This document shows positions 1 to 10,990 of a stretch of DNA of 64,000 bases, in pieces. Below the pieces are notes generated by a model. The model made no database searches, had not been told where the DNA came from, and was given only the letters and a program-made list of their open reading frames with translations. The DNA comes from Engraulis encrasicolus (lineage: Eukaryota; Chordata; Actinopteri; Clupeiformes; Engraulidae). The stretch's first letter is position 1. Each line of letters starts with the position of its first letter. The DNA is taken from contig NC_085876.1 of assembly GCF_034702125.1 (NCBI RefSeq), positions 28,101,052 to 28,165,051 of the forward strand, read 5' to 3'. The translations under genes and the position numbers were made by a program.

Positions 1-75
1 ACAGACACGCACACACACACACACACACACACGCAAACACACACACACACAGACACACACGCGCACACACAGAGG
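1..75. repeat. (AC)n microsatellite at window edge
   Basis: Almost pure CA dinucleotide tract with a few G interruptions, cut by the window start. Bases 76-417 hold ordinary AT/GC-mixed DNA in which I see no gene. Confidence 0.95.
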
Positions 76-417
76 TTTTCTCATTGTCCGCTGAGTATAC
101 TTTCCCATTCCCAAAAACAAACTCCATTCCCGCGCTGTTTTGTTTTGTTTATCCACTCCTGCAGCGCAGTCTTTATAGTGCGGTCGTAACTTGGATGCTG
201 TATAGCTGTACAGTATGTCTGTGAAGGCAGTTCGTGAAGGCAATGATTTATCGACGATACACATTATTAAAAAGTCCCCAATTGCTCAGCAAAAAATGCC
301 TCTGTGTGATACAGTGGAGTTATGCATTGGATTTCCCTAGGGGTTTTTTTCAGTTTGCAAAACCATTCCCTTGTCGAATGTGTATGCTCAGGGGTTTTGC
401 TTGTACAAGGTCTGAGG

Positions 418-458
418 GTGTGTGTGTGTGTGTGTGTGTGCGTGCATGCGTTCGCGTG

Positions 459-490
<32 letters not shown>

Positions 491-562
491 CGCGCGCGCG
501 TGTGTACGTATGTGTGTGTGTACGTATGTGTGTGTGTGTGCTTGTGTGCGTGTGTGTGAGTG
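418..562. repeat. Compound (TG)n microsatellite
   Basis: TG dinucleotide tract interrupted by CGTGCATGCG and alternating CG/TG blocks. Open frames across it on both strands encode only Cys-Val or His-Thr runs and are artefacts of the repeat. Confidence 0.95.
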
Positions 563-775
563 TGTATATCCCTGTGGATCAATTGAGGAGGACTTTTGGA
601 GGGTGTTAACCCTCTCTGAGAATAGATTACGATGCGATTGGGAAAGCATTTATAAGCTTATGTTGTGCATGTTTTCTGAAATAAAAAATGTAAAGAATGT
701 CCAAGAACGAACTCTGAGACCTAAATACTAATGAGGTTAAAGAGGAACGTGTTGAGGAAAATGAGTGAAGAAGAC

Positions 776-779
<4 letters not shown>

Positions 780-841
<62 letters not shown>

Positions 842-976
842 GATAGAGAGAGAGAGAGAGAGGGGGGAGAGAGAGAGAACAAGGATGATGAGAGACTGAG
901 AGACAGAGAAAGAAACAGATCGAGAAATAACAGCTAAAAGGAACGTGAGAAAAAGGGCGGTGAAGAGAGAGAGAGA

Positions 977-1024
<48 letters not shown>
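780..1024. repeat. (GA)n microsatellite in two blocks
   Basis: Two long GA blocks (about 780-880 and 967-1024) are separated by a purine-rich spacer. The Arg-Glu frame on the plus strand and the Ser-Leu frame on the minus strand come only from the repeat. Confidence 0.95.
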
Positions 1025-1027
<3 letters not shown>

Positions 1028-1033
1028 GAGAAA

Positions 1034-1550
1034 TAAAGAGAATGAATAAAAAGTTGAAGAGAGACAGAATCGCTCTGTACGTTTTTATTGCAGGGGACAT
1101 TTCAGCAAGGTCAGCAAGAACATGGAAAAACATGAAAAACTTGAAGCGTGAAGTTCCAAGCTGATTTAAAATGCAGTCATTTCTTGACTCGTTCCCCCTG
1201 AACCCCCATCAAAAAATATCTCCTCTCTAAAAACCACAAGTTCTGCACTGTGGGGGAATAAGCAATGAGCCTTCAAAACTCACTATACCGATTCCCAACC
1301 CCCCCATTTCCATCCCCATCCCAAAGTCATGTCAAGAGCCCAAGATTGAGACGGGGATTTTGGCTTGAAACGGTAAGATTTGTCTGTCTGTCCTCCAACA
1401 AGAACACTTTGACACACACCAAAAAGTAAGAAAACCGCAAGCTCACATTTTCAGGGCCCATTGGTACAACTGTGGTCCCCTAAAGTGTGAAAGAGTAACG
1501 TCGTGTTTGTGCACGTATGACGCCGTAGTGATTTTATTTTGTTTTAAAGG
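1034..1550. other. No gene seen
   Basis: Unique-looking sequence without a convincing open frame, inverted repeat or RNA gene. It contains a short C-rich stretch near 1290-1320. Confidence 0.5.
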
Positions 1551-1580
1551 GTGGAGGTTGCCCAAGGACCGAGTATAACT

Positions 1581-1636
1581 CAAGCCAGGAGCCCCCTGCA
1601 CATCTCCACTAAGGTGTGCGTGTGTGTGTGTGTATT

Positions 1637-1725
<89 letters not shown>

Positions 1726-1857
1726 GTGTCTCTCGGTCTGTGTGTGTGTGTATGTGTATCGGTCTGTGTGTGTGTGTGTATCGGTCTGTGTGTGTGTGTG
1801 TCTGTGTGTGTGTCTGTGTCTGTGTCAAGCCAGGAGCCCCCCTGCCTATCTCCACTA
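1581..1857. repeat. (TG)n array bracketed by a ~31-bp direct repeat
   Basis: The segment beginning CAAGCCAGGAGCCCC and ending ATCTCCACTA occurs at 1581-1611 and again at 1826-1857 in the same orientation. Between the copies lies a TG array of about 200 bp with TCGGTCTG interruptions. The whole looks like one larger tandem unit whose interior became a microsatellite. Confidence 0.85.
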
Positions 1858-1969
1858 GAGAAGAGTGGCTTTTAAAATGGCCTCCCGTTGCTGCTTGATG
1901 GACTTGTGAAAACAAAGGGAGGAATCGGAATGTCCAGTTGAAGTCAAGCAGAAGACATGAGGCCTTTCA

Positions 1970-2440
1970 TCGACCATCGCTCTCCTCTCTATCCTCCCTC
2001 CGCCATCGCTCTCCTCTCTCCCTCCTCTATCGCTCTCCTCTCTTTCCTTCCTCCTTCTCTCCCACCATCCTCTCTTCCTTGCCACCTAGGCTTACTGGCC
2101 TGAGAATCGCTCTCCTCCCTCCGCTCCTCTCCTCCATTGCTCTCTCCTCTCTCTTTCCTTCCTCCTTCTCTCCCACCATCCTTTCTTCCTCGCCACGTAG
2201 GCTTACTGGCCTGAGAAGGTAAGATGTCTCCCCCTGTCTTCCCCTTCCTTCCTCGCTTCTCTCCCTCTGTCTAGCCTTCCCTCCTTCTCTCCCTCTGCCT
2301 GTCTTCCTCACCACATGGGCTCAGACTTCAAGTCTTCCCTCCTTTCCTTCTGTCTTTCCTCCTCTCTCCCTCCCTCCGTCGTCCTGTCTACTCTTCTTCC
2401 TCTCTGCCTCTGTTCTGTCCTCCTCTCCTCCTATTTGCTC
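1970..2440. repeat. CT-rich minisatellite
   Basis: Pyrimidine-rich region with a ~110-bp unit repeated at about 2038-2107 and 2147-2217. Each unit ends in GGCTTACTGGCCTGAGAA. A further degraded unit follows near 2230-2330. Ser/Leu-rich frames here are not genes. Confidence 0.8.
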
Positions 2441-3600
2441 AGGCCTGCGCCCGGCCGCCAGTCCACTCCAACCGTGACGTGTCACGAAGGGACAAAAACA
2501 AACACTCCTCATGTTGCAGTGAAAGTAAGACCTTGCACTCCAGGTCCAGCTCTATACACACACACACAGACACACACACTCACGCACACACACACGCACG
2601 CACTCACACACGCACGCACGCACATCCAAACCAACACTGACACAGACACCTCCATACCAACCAACCCAAACGTCTCCACATCTTCCCCACGTACATCCCA
2701 ACACCCCCACAGATAACACTTTAGAGTAACAGTCCCTTAAAAAGAGTTGTTAACTCTAAATTAATATTAAGTTAATTATTATAGCCTAGTTCAATTAATT
2801 AACTATAAACAAAACATAAACAGCAGACCCAACCAATGAATTTGTTAATCGGCTCCTATTGGATAGGCTTGATGTGTGTTTGCCTCATCTTTTGCTCTTT
2901 GACAGACAGACTTTTGCAGCTGTGCTGTGTCTGCCGTGTTATCATGGTATTTATTCATTTACAGACATTTATAAATGCTTTTGTTGATAATTATTTCACT
3001 ATTTACAAAGTATCCATGAAGCTTTTTTTAGACTGTAAAGTGTTACACCCCCCCACCTCACCTCATGTCAATCCCCAGTTCTCCACCTCATTCCTGGGCT
3101 TGAGCATCACCCCGCCCGCCCGCCCGCCCCCAGCCGGGCTGGCCAGACTGCAATGCATCATGGACGTGTCCAATAAATCCAAATTAAGGGAGCCTTCGCA
3201 CTCCTCGCGGACCAGGGTGAGATCATCTGCCCCCCACCCCCCCAACACAAACACCTCGACCACGCAACCCTCCACACACACACACACCTCAAATACAAAC
3301 ACCTCAACCGTGCACCCCTCTAACCCCTCCAGCCTTCACTGCCCCTCAATCCAACACCTTACACCCCCGCACCCCCCCCACACACACACACTCACTAACT
3401 TCATCTCCTCTCACCCCAACTCCATCCAATCTCTCTCAATTCACTTTTCTTGTCGTGTCACTTGGAGGGATTGGGGTGCCACCCCAGACTGCCATAACAC
3501 TCACACACACACGCACGCACTGACGTACACACACACACACGCACTCATGCATGGACAAACGCATGAAGGTACACACACATAAACACACACACACACAGCT
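2441..3600. repeat. CA-rich low-complexity stretch
   Basis: AC tracts lie at about 2555-2635, 3270-3300 and 3500-3600, and a short GCCC run lies at 3113-3132. The AT-rich part at 2710-3050 shows no gene. Long Thr/His/Pro frames across the AC tracts are composition artefacts. Confidence 0.7.
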
Positions 3601-3610
3601 AATAATATTG

Positions 3611-3855
3611 ATGGTACATGCACACAGAGACGGCACGTTTCCTTAACGTCTCCGTGAGCAGTGCGAGTCCGAGAGGTTTGCGGGCTGCCTTTCACACTGC
3701 ACAGTCAACGTCCACGTTCTATCCGCAGGCAAAAGCCATTCATTTTCAATGGGAGCCGCGCATTGACCATGGACGTTCACGCAGGAAAATAGACTCGAGT
3801 TCTATTTTCAAGGAGCAACATGGACGTCCGCGCCGTTGGTGTGTATGCACCGTGA
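3611..3855. mobile_element. GC-rich MITE, CGAGTTCTATTTT family, copy 1
   Basis: The left end reads GGTACATGCACACAGAGACG. The right end, reverse-complemented, reads GGTGCATACACACCAACGGC, so the ends are imperfect terminal inverted repeats. The interior carries GACTCGAGTTCTATTTTC, which recurs near 47.3 and 62.4 kb and, inverted, near 46.5 kb. There is no coding capacity. This is a non-autonomous DNA transposon by inference. Confidence 0.65.
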
Positions 3856-3867
3856 CACACACTTGTG

Positions 3868-3998
3868 TACTCATGTCATAGACACACACACATACACGTG
3901 TGCTCACACATATGTACTGCTACACACACACACACACACACACACTGCCATGACACACACACGCAGACACACTCAAAGAAACACACACATCCTTCAGG
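3868..3998. repeat. (AC)n microsatellite
   Basis: CA tracts with GTGTGCTC and TGCCATG interruptions. Confidence 0.9.
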
Positions 3999-4138
3999 CT
4001 CGCCACGCATGTTTGCATCGGTCACTCTGTCCTCCCCAGGCCATCATGTGTTTATTTATGGGGCAGTTAGACACATCCAAACACAATCAATAACGGCCCC
4101 GTCACACCACACGACAGGACAGGACAGGACAGGACGGA

Positions 4139-4567
4139 ACAGTATGTGTGTGCGAGTGTGTGTATGTGGGTGTGGGCGGTGCTGCCGTGTGTACAGTAGG
4201 CTGTCAGGGTAATCCTCTACCAGCTTATCCCACCATGTGCACACTAGCGCCTTGCACACTCTTCTTTTTTCCTCTCCCAACCTCCTCCCTTAACCCCCCC
4301 AGCCCCCCCCCCCCCCCCCCCCCACACCTCCATCCCATGGACCAGGGTCCCCCAGACCCCCAACACACACGCACACTCAAACATACACGCCCCCAGACCC
4401 CCACAACACCATGGTTTGCATAGTTCAGCTTGGATTGCTTGGTCTTTCTCTTTCTTTATTTTTATTTTTTCTAACAGGAAGCGAGAGCCAGACTCGTTGG
4501 TCCAGAGTGCTTACCAATGCCACACATATAGGCTGAATTCCAAATGGAAGGCAGTGGTTCAATCTAT
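4139..4567. other. Low-complexity spacer with poly-C run
   Basis: Contains a GGACA pentamer run at about 4119-4138, a run of 21 C at 4303-4323 and CA-rich DNA. No gene seen. Confidence 0.7.
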
Positions 4568-5328
4568 GCGTTTACATGACAACTTAAGTCCGATTTAACT
4601 CACTTTAAATCTTAATTCCACTCTAAAAATATCATGTAAACACTTACCGAACAGGATTTAAGTTTATTCCGATTTAAACTTAAGTCCGATTAAAGTGGGT
4701 GGTTTAATCCTCTTTTAAATCCGATTAAACACGTTCCTCTGTCATGTAACCTTTTATTCGGAATTACAATAAATCCAGTCGTTCCACGCATGCTCGTTGA
4801 CCACATGATGGCGCCAAGAGACCGTGCTCTTTGCCAGTGAGAAAAACATGGCGGCACTTCCTGTTAATTTTCACATGAAAGTTTTGCTTAATTTAAAGTC
4901 CCTAAGCGACTATAAATGTTGTGGCTTCCATATATTGATGTAAAAGTGCCCCACGAAGTAATGAAGCACAACAAAGTTACTCCACATGACTATTTGACCA
5001 CTCGTTTTTCTATGCTAACAGGGTAGCTAATGTAGCATTGTAAATGATCCAGGGAGAAAGGGGGAAATGTTGTGATTTCAGTCCGCCTGAGGCAACGATT
5101 TTCGTGGGGAAGATGACCTGCATCTCGGTGGCATTGGACCACGCCCCCGTGCCTTATTTGGCTCGCTCAGCACGTGCGTCCTCAGTCCAATCGCAATGCT
5201 TTATTTTCCCCAGACGTTTAATTGCATATAAGTGAAAGTGCCATGTATACACATCGCAAAATAACTCTTAATCCGATCTATTTAAATCGCATTTATTAAA
5301 TCGGACTTAAAAACATCATGTACACGTA
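4568..5328. mobile_element. GTTTACATGA-type MITE (long or composite copy)
   Basis: The left end GCGTTTACATGACAACTTAA and the inverted right end CGTGTACATGATGTTTTTAA both continue into AAGTCCGATTTAA, giving inverted ends of about 30 bp. Internal copies of the terminal motif near 4630-4745 suggest a composite of two insertions. Related shorter copies lie at 9442-9603, 14803-14895 and 20735-20910. There is no transposase. The superfamily is unassigned. Confidence 0.7.
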
Positions 5329-5330
5329 GC

Positions 5331-6184
5331 AAATGACTCCGTCCCTACATAAACAGGTGTCTGATCAGATATAACTTACGTTGTGAAGGTATCTGATGAG
5401 GCGGTCGTTACGAACAGTAGTAACAAGAGTGCTACCCTGCACCATCAGTATGCATTTGACATTATAGCAATTCTATGGCAAGAGTTACGTTCTTCACGTT
5501 GGCGCTTAGCTTACGTAGGCTAGTTGAGCGGTGTAAGGCTGACAGATGGCAGAATCGTAAAATAGGCTATACATCGATTTTGCGACATCATAGTTAGATA
5601 CTACAATGTTGATTTCTCGCTTCATTTCTCAATATCTAAGTAAATAAGTGTCAGAATGAAGACTGTTTTAAAGTAGGTCGGGTGGTTTATTGGAGTGCGT
5701 TGCAATATGCGACCTTGCCTCCTCCACTTGCTTCTCTCCTCGTACCAGGAAGTAATATGTCATGATGACATCACTGACAACAGTATTATATTTCAATATC
5801 TTGCAAAAGCTCAATTGTAGAGTATTTTTCTCATTTGCAATTGGGATGGTGAATGAAAAACAGTCCCTCAAAAGTTGTTGTGGCTAGGCTGACAGCTGGG
5901 AAACTTTATCGTTTTCTCCACGGAGGACGGGCCAGGAGGCGGGACGAGGAGACAAGCGCAAGTGGAGGAGGCAAGGTCGCATATTGCAACGCACTCTTGG
6001 TGTTCCCCTTTGAAGGGTAGGGGGCGCACAGCATTTTGGTTAGCAGGCAGCAGTAAGTCAGCATCTATTGTTGCCCTCAAATATCCCTGTTATGCCCACA
6101 AATTCGGGAAACTGCCAATTTTCCCCTTGGAATCACACTTAATGACTCGATGTCCATTTAGCCTACTGGAAGGACAGTGACTTT
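5331..6184 (+). mobile_element. Repeat R4, copy 1 (interrupted)
   Basis: This stretch is the diverged reverse complement of 42011-42573. Shared landmarks, in order, are AATGACTCC / AACAGGT / CTGATCAGA at the left, GCTTAGCTTACG and GTGTCAGAATGAAG in the middle, GGGCGCACAGCA, and GACTCGATGTCC / TGGAAGGACAG at the right. The copy at 42 kb lacks the block 5691-5999, which is a separate insertion. No protein is encoded. Confidence 0.75.
5693..5996. mobile_element. MITE with perfect 39-bp inverted ends
   Basis: Positions 5693-5731 are the exact reverse complement of 5958-5996, beginning GAGTGCGTTGCAATATGCG. The match continues imperfectly inwards (TCTCCTCGTACC versus TCTCCTCGTCC). A TTG lies directly outside each end, a possible 3-bp target duplication. 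It sits inside R4, whose second copy is uninterrupted at this point. Confidence 0.85.
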
Positions 6185-6225
6185 TCCCGTTTTGACCATA
6201 GCCATTGAGACGGAAATATACAGGT

Positions 6226-6543
6226 ACTGGCCATATAATTAGAATATCATAAAGTTTTTATATTTACATAATTGCATCAATAATGTTTAACTTTCATGGC
6301 TTGTAGATGCATTGCCCACATTTTGAACTATTCCCATCATTGATTTGTTTATTTTCCACATATTTTGACCTCCCAGCCCCAAAAAAGCATGACTTGAGGA
6401 ATTCACATCATGAGAATATTTTAGTAAAATTATAGTTTTCTTCAGAAAAAAAAGAAAGAAATTCAGATCACATCGAATCAGTTGAAATTTGGTACTTTCT
6501 ATATAACATGTCACTGTTCAATACTTGGTTAGGACTCTCTTTG
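6226..6543. mobile_element. Tc1-like transposon end fragment
   Basis: The left end TACTGGCCATATAATTAGAA resembles, from memory of the family, the widespread fish Tc1-type terminal sequence. It is followed by AT-rich non-coding DNA running to a flank that abuts the next element. No transposase frame is present, so this is a solo end or deletion derivative. Confidence 0.55.
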
Positions 6544-6545
6544 TC

Positions 6546-6863
6546 ACGATTTGTCACTCGCACAACTTTTTGTAAGTCTGGACGATTTCTTGCTCAATCT
6601 CGCATCGTGTAGGGTACATGGGGTAACAACAAGCGATTTCACCTCCCGATCATGCAATTGTAGGGTCGCGCATGGTGAGCATGTTCCCTCCTCTGCAGAC
6701 CCGGGAAACATGCCTGTTGTGTCGTACAGTGGGAGCATTCGGCTCGTATGGTGTGAGGGCTTGAGTCGTGAGATGTGAACTTTTAAATCGTGAAATTCCC
6801 TCGTGCAGTGTGAGCAGGAGCTTAACACCCACGATTGAAAATACTGCACAGTGTATGCCCGCC
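6546..6863 (+). mobile_element. Harbinger-type MITE, family H1, copy 1 (truncated)
   Basis: Diverged and shortened relative of 12562-13078 and 30876-31387. It shares CACTCGCACAACTTTTTG, CATGTTCCCTCCTCTGCAG, GGGAAACATGCCTG and the right end CACAGTGTATGCCC followed by TTA. The outer left inverted repeat is missing. Confidence 0.75.
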
Positions 6864-6866
6864 TTA

Positions 6867-7384
6867 AAGGACTTCCGATAAAACAGTTTTATTCACTTCT
6901 TTTGAAAATCGGACGGTCACCCCAAGTTAAACTCACTTGCAAGGCTCTCATAGCGGTGCGTCACCTCGCCTGGCTGTGTTTCCCGGTGTTTCCCAATTGA
7001 CATAAATAATGCAGAGAAACGAGCGAATCACGAAAGCCTTTCTGTGTTGCGTCACGTCGAAAGAAGGCGTTGCCCACAAAGGTTTATGTCGACCCATTTT
7101 TCTAAAAACATGTTGAGTAATTTTTTTCTGCTTGTTTTCAAAATAAGCAACGTCTGGTGGCCTGAAACCTAGCTTAGCTTAGCTATCAGCTGGTTGCTAC
7201 TCACATACACACACAGCACAAAGCCTCATACATGATACAGCATGCCCACTCTGGTTGCTCCGTGCCAGCAACTCGCCTAGGGGTCGCTGTCGAAAGAGCA
7301 CAGCCCTGAATCCTGAACGGAGGCTGCACGCCTCCGTTGGCGCCCCTATACTCATGAACGGCGTGACGTTTTCCATGTGCGCTA
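6867..7384. other. No gene seen
   Basis: Spacer between MITEs. The part from about 7340 on, starting near GACGTTTTCCATGTGCGC, resembles the flank at 60.82 kb and serves as an empty site for R2 (see findings). Confidence 0.5.
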
Positions 7385-7910
7385 CGCCCATTTGTGGGGG
7401 AAAACAACCCATACAAGTCAATTTGTGATGTTGGGGGTTAATAAACGAAAGATACGGACCTGTAGACTAGCGTTGTTCACGCGCAACATGCCGAAAACGT
7501 GTTGTGTTGCTGGCTGTTCTCATTTAGGTGCTGTTTCCACGTAGCAGGATATATTTTTAGCAGGGTATTTTTTTCTCCTGTTGAGGTGTAAACGCAACAT
7601 GTGGATAAAAATAAATCCTCCATTGTAACAAATGCGTTTCAGCCCCCTAAACAGGATTTTTCCACCTGCTTTTTATACCTGGATTTTAAATATCTGCTAT
7701 GTGGAAACGGAAGGCCAAAACCAATGCAACCAGGAGAAAAAAATATCCACATATAAAAATATCCAGCTACATGGAAACAGCACCTTAGACAAGCCGATAT
7801 AGCTTGTAAGTTGATGAGACATTCGGTTTGTTTTCACCCATAGAGAGGCGTAACGCAAATTTACCAGCAAAGTACCCGGATGGCCGTTCATGAGTATAGT
7901 GCAGTACCAC
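7385..7910 (+). pseudogene. THAP-start fragment split by a MITE
   Basis: Bases 7485-7526 can be read as a peptide starting MPKTCCVAGC. This matches the conserved beginning of THAP zinc-finger domains, where a C2CH finger opens with a Cys pair. The frame is cut after two further residues by the MITE at 7527-7784. Flanks on both sides match 61300-61570, where the same peptide continues a little further before a stop. I infer a relic of a THAP-type transposase or THAP host gene carried in a repeat. Only the start of the finger is visible, so the call rests on about ten residues. Confidence 0.5.
7527..7784. mobile_element. TTA-flanked MITE, family H2, copy 1
   Basis: The 258-bp element starts GGTGCTGTTTCCACGTAGC and ends GCTACATGGAAACAGCACC, giving 19-bp inverted ends with one mismatch. 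TTA lies directly on both sides (7524-7526 and 7785-7787), the target duplication expected of PIF/Harbinger elements. Copy 2 is at 56203-56661. Confidence 0.88.
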
Positions 7911-7969
7911 CCGGGGAAGGGGCGACTCTGTCTCCCATTACAATCTCTCCGAGAACAGGAGGACCGAGA

Positions 7970-8034
7970 CAATCAGAGACGCATTTCCACGAGAGCAGGA
8001 GGAGTGAGCCAATCAGAGACGCATTTCCACGAGA
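7970..8034. repeat. Short tandem duplication, 40-bp period
   Basis: A 25-base block starting CAATCAGAGACGCATTTCC occurs at 7970-7994 and 8010-8034. Confidence 0.9.
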
Positions 8035-8344
8035 AACCCGGAACACCCTCTCGTTTCTCCACAAGTCACCTTGCTCGATTGCAAAAACGGCTTGAAACAA
8101 AGCAAACAGAAAGTTTTTTAAAACAGGACCAATGTGTAACACATTCAATAACAATGGGGAACACAGCAATATTAATGAAATGACGTTGAGAGGCCATCTT
8201 TAAGCGGAAATATACGAGGGTCTGGCAAGAGTCAGGCGAAAGTCAGTGAGTGCAGAGCGAGAGGTCACTGTAAAAAGTGAAAGGTTCCTTGATAAACCCT
8301 CAGTTGCCACCAAAGAATGTAGAATGGATAAGAAGTTTCACTCA

Positions 8345-8715
8345 ATGGAAGATGCATTGGCCACGGTGTAGTACAGAGCGTTGCTTATATCATAGAACTA
8401 ATACATTTATATGCTTAAAGACACAGTGCGCATGGTCAGTGGGCAAAATCGGTTGAAAGAGAATATCCGGTTGTCAGTGTTCAGTTTGGGGCCAAATTAA
8501 CTGCAGTTGTCGGTCAGCAGTAATTGCGAGGACTAATTTAGGACAGCTGACAAACATTCACGTTGTCCTATGACCTGTTCCACACTCCGACCCTGGCGGT
8601 AGTGGCATTGCACTTAACCATGCTTCCAATACTGACCGTTGAAGAAGAATTGTACTCCCCTAGTGAAAATTACGTACTACGCTGTTATGACGTCAGTACA
8701 CCCTCCTATCCTTGG
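8345..8715 (-). mobile_element. Repeat R2, diverged copy
   Basis: Reverse-complement relative of 60854-61290. Shared landmarks are GATGCATTGGCCACGGTGTA, AATTAACTGCAG, GGACAGCTGACAAACATTCA, CCTGTTCCACACTCCG and CTGTTATGACGTCAGTA. No coding potential. Confidence 0.7.
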
Positions 8716-9060
8716 TTGCCTGGAAAGCACTGGTCAGGGGCGTTGAACGAGGCAAATGATTCAACCTGAAGCGTTCGGCCAGGGATCTCGACCAACCGAA
8801 GCTCCTGTTTAGAAAAATGTGAACATTCCATTGGCTGACGCCCTGCTGCTGCCGAGCTCATTACATATTTTTAGATGAAGTTCAACTTCTGCCGGCCTCG
8901 GCTTTTGGCGCTTTCGACGCCCTCGCCTCTAGAAACGCTCCCGACGCATTTGCCTCGTTCGCCGCCTGTTCTCCCATACAAACTCAATCCACGCGTTCAA
9001 TGCCTGCGGTGTGTCCGCACGGTAAGGGACATTTGATGAACCTAATAATAATAATAATTT
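8716..9060. other. Spacer with a short inverted pair
   Basis: GAACGAGGCAAATG near 8747 and CATTTGCCTCGTTC near 8948 are exact 14-bp inverted copies, possibly the ends of a small MITE. No gene is present. Confidence 0.45.
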
Positions 9061-9441
9061 TATAATTTATTGTTTTAAGTGCAGTATCACCATACAACAT
9101 GGTCTCAAAACACTGTAAAAACTAAAAATAAAATAAAATTAGATAGAATAATGAACTAACTCTAAAAGATAATAAAAGAAAATGATGAGGAAAAAATGAT
9201 GGGGGAAAAAGTAATAATAATAATAATAATAATAGAAGTAGGAACCTAAGACAGAAGACAAAATTAGGTGCTTTGAAGAACCCCAATATTTTTACAGAAC
9301 GCTTTCGGGGTTCCCCCACAGCAACTGTAGTATTGGCTGCAGCTGGGCACTTAACTGGCAGGGTTCTAATTGGCTAATTGGCTCAAACACTCACACCTGA
9401 TATTTCATGCAAAGGCCTGTTTTCTCTTCCACAGGCCTCGT

Positions 9442-9603
9442 TTACATGGTACATTTAATTCAGAATTAACTCAAGCTTTATTCTACTTTGAAAACATCAG
9501 GTTAACACTTCACTATTCAGAGTTAAATGAAAAGGAAATGTAAGCTTGAAGAAACGATTTAATTCGGAATTATTAATTCGGAATTCAAAACATCATGTTA
9601 ACG
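9442..9603. mobile_element. GTTTACATGA-type MITE, short copy
   Basis: The left end CGTTTACATGGTACATTTAA faces the right end CAAAACATCATGTTAACG. The interior is AT-rich with repeated TTCGGAATTA. No coding potential. Confidence 0.65.
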
Positions 9604-9719
9604 GCCAAAGGGGGACTATCATGTGTAAGTGTTTGAACCAATTAGGTGTCGTTATAGTGGCAAACAGAAGAGCACCTGTGAGTTCTTGCAGGCACCCTTC
9701 AATTGCCACTGTAGAATAA

Positions 9720-9870
9720 TCTTCTAATATAAGGGTTCACTGGGGAACCTTGGGGTTCTTCCAACAACTTTTAGGTTCTTCAGAAAACCTATGTGGAGTT
9801 CTTCAGGGAACCTTTGGGTTCCTCCCCGAAGCAGTTGAGGGTTTTTTGAGGAACCCTCCATTTTTTACAG
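9720..9870. repeat. Degenerate GGTTCTTC tandem block
   Basis: Imperfect repeats of GGTTCTTC / GGGAACCTTTGG / GAGGAACC with alternating orientation, giving strong hairpin potential. Similar AAGAACCCC and GGGGTTCC motifs lie at about 9268-9320. Confidence 0.65.
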
Positions 9871-10061
9871 TCTGGCTGAGGGATGCTGAGATGAGATGAG
9901 AAGTATGAGGGTTTCTAATGGCATGCAGTGTAATGTATGTCATATACTACACACACACACACCAGTACTTGCAGTGTAATGTGTGTTATATAAGTTACAC
10001 TGTCCACCTTCACCACAAACACAGTGCATCATCGTATCAAATTGCCTTGGTACTGGCAGCC

Positions 10062-10063
10062 TG

Positions 10064-10153
<90 letters not shown>
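10062..10153. repeat. (GT)n microsatellite
   Basis: Uninterrupted GT tract of roughly 45 units. Confidence 0.97.
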
Positions 10154-10155
<2 letters not shown>

Positions 10156-10397
10156 AAGAGGAGTGCATTACATGGGCACTGTGATTCATGTTAGAGCTTT
10201 CATTAGGATAAGAATTTAATCCAAAAATACATCAGGACTGAACGAGAAAGGAAAGAAAGTGTGTGTGTTTGTGTGTGTCACACAAATCTAGCTGCTCTCC
10301 CTTGAGTGTAAAAGCATGGATTATTGCACAGCATTTGTTTGCTGAGCAACTTGTGTGACAGACCGTCACATCTAGGGGATTCTTACAGACGCAAGTA

Positions 10398-10399
<2 letters not shown>

Positions 10400-10482
<83 letters not shown>
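10400..10482. repeat. (AC)n microsatellite
   Basis: Near-pure AC tract of roughly 40 units, followed by AC-rich DNA to about 10555. Confidence 0.97.
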
Positions 10483-10486
<4 letters not shown>

Positions 10487-10614
10487 CACACATGCCCATA
10501 ATTTACTCACACATACAGTATACACACACACACACAAAGACACACACAGAGTGGTCTCAAGCAGCATATATTTTAGGATTTAACAGCAGTATTAATCATG
10601 GGCTGATTGCAACG

Positions 10615-10990
10615 ACGCAAAGCCAATTACCCCCACGCTTACAACTCCCCATGCGACGCACCCGACCCCCAACACACACACACACCTCCCCATGCTACGC
10701 ACCCGACCTCCCCCCCCCCAACACACACACACCTCCCCATGCTACGCAAACACCACCCCCCCACAACACACACACACGCAACCAACCCCACCTCCCCCAA
10801 CACACACACACACACACATACACACACAACTATATAAAGCCAATTACCCCCACGCTTAGCAACTCCCCATGCTACGCAACCCCCCAACACACACACATAC
10901 GTACATACACACACACACACAACTACATAAAGCCAATTACCCACACGCTTACAACTCCCCATAATACGCGCGCGCACACACACACACACC
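10615..10990. repeat. CA-rich minisatellite
   Basis: The unit AAGCCAATTACCCCCACGCT, continuing into ACAACTCCCCATGCTACGCA, begins near 10618, 10837 and 10928, separated by variable AC tracts. A shorter CTCCCCATGCTACGCA sub-unit also repeats between 10680 and 10750. CA-rich DNA continues to about 11160. Confidence 0.85.

Noticed and set aside
234..731. Long Cys/Val/Arg-rich and His/Thr-rich frames over CA/TG tracts (also near 1.6, 3.5, 10.1, 10.4, 17.8 and 19.9 kb)
   Set aside because: They are produced by dinucleotide repeats, which are open in all frames. There is no conserved domain, and both strands are equally open.
731..937. Arg-Glu repeat protein
   Set aside because: Pure translation of the (GA)n microsatellite.
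1938..2716. Ser/Leu/Pro-rich frames
   Set aside because: Composition follows the CT-rich minisatellite. No start context or domain.
10615..10990. CRISPR-like array of repeats and spacers
   Set aside because: Spacers are CA microsatellites, units vary in length, and everything else is vertebrate-type DNA.
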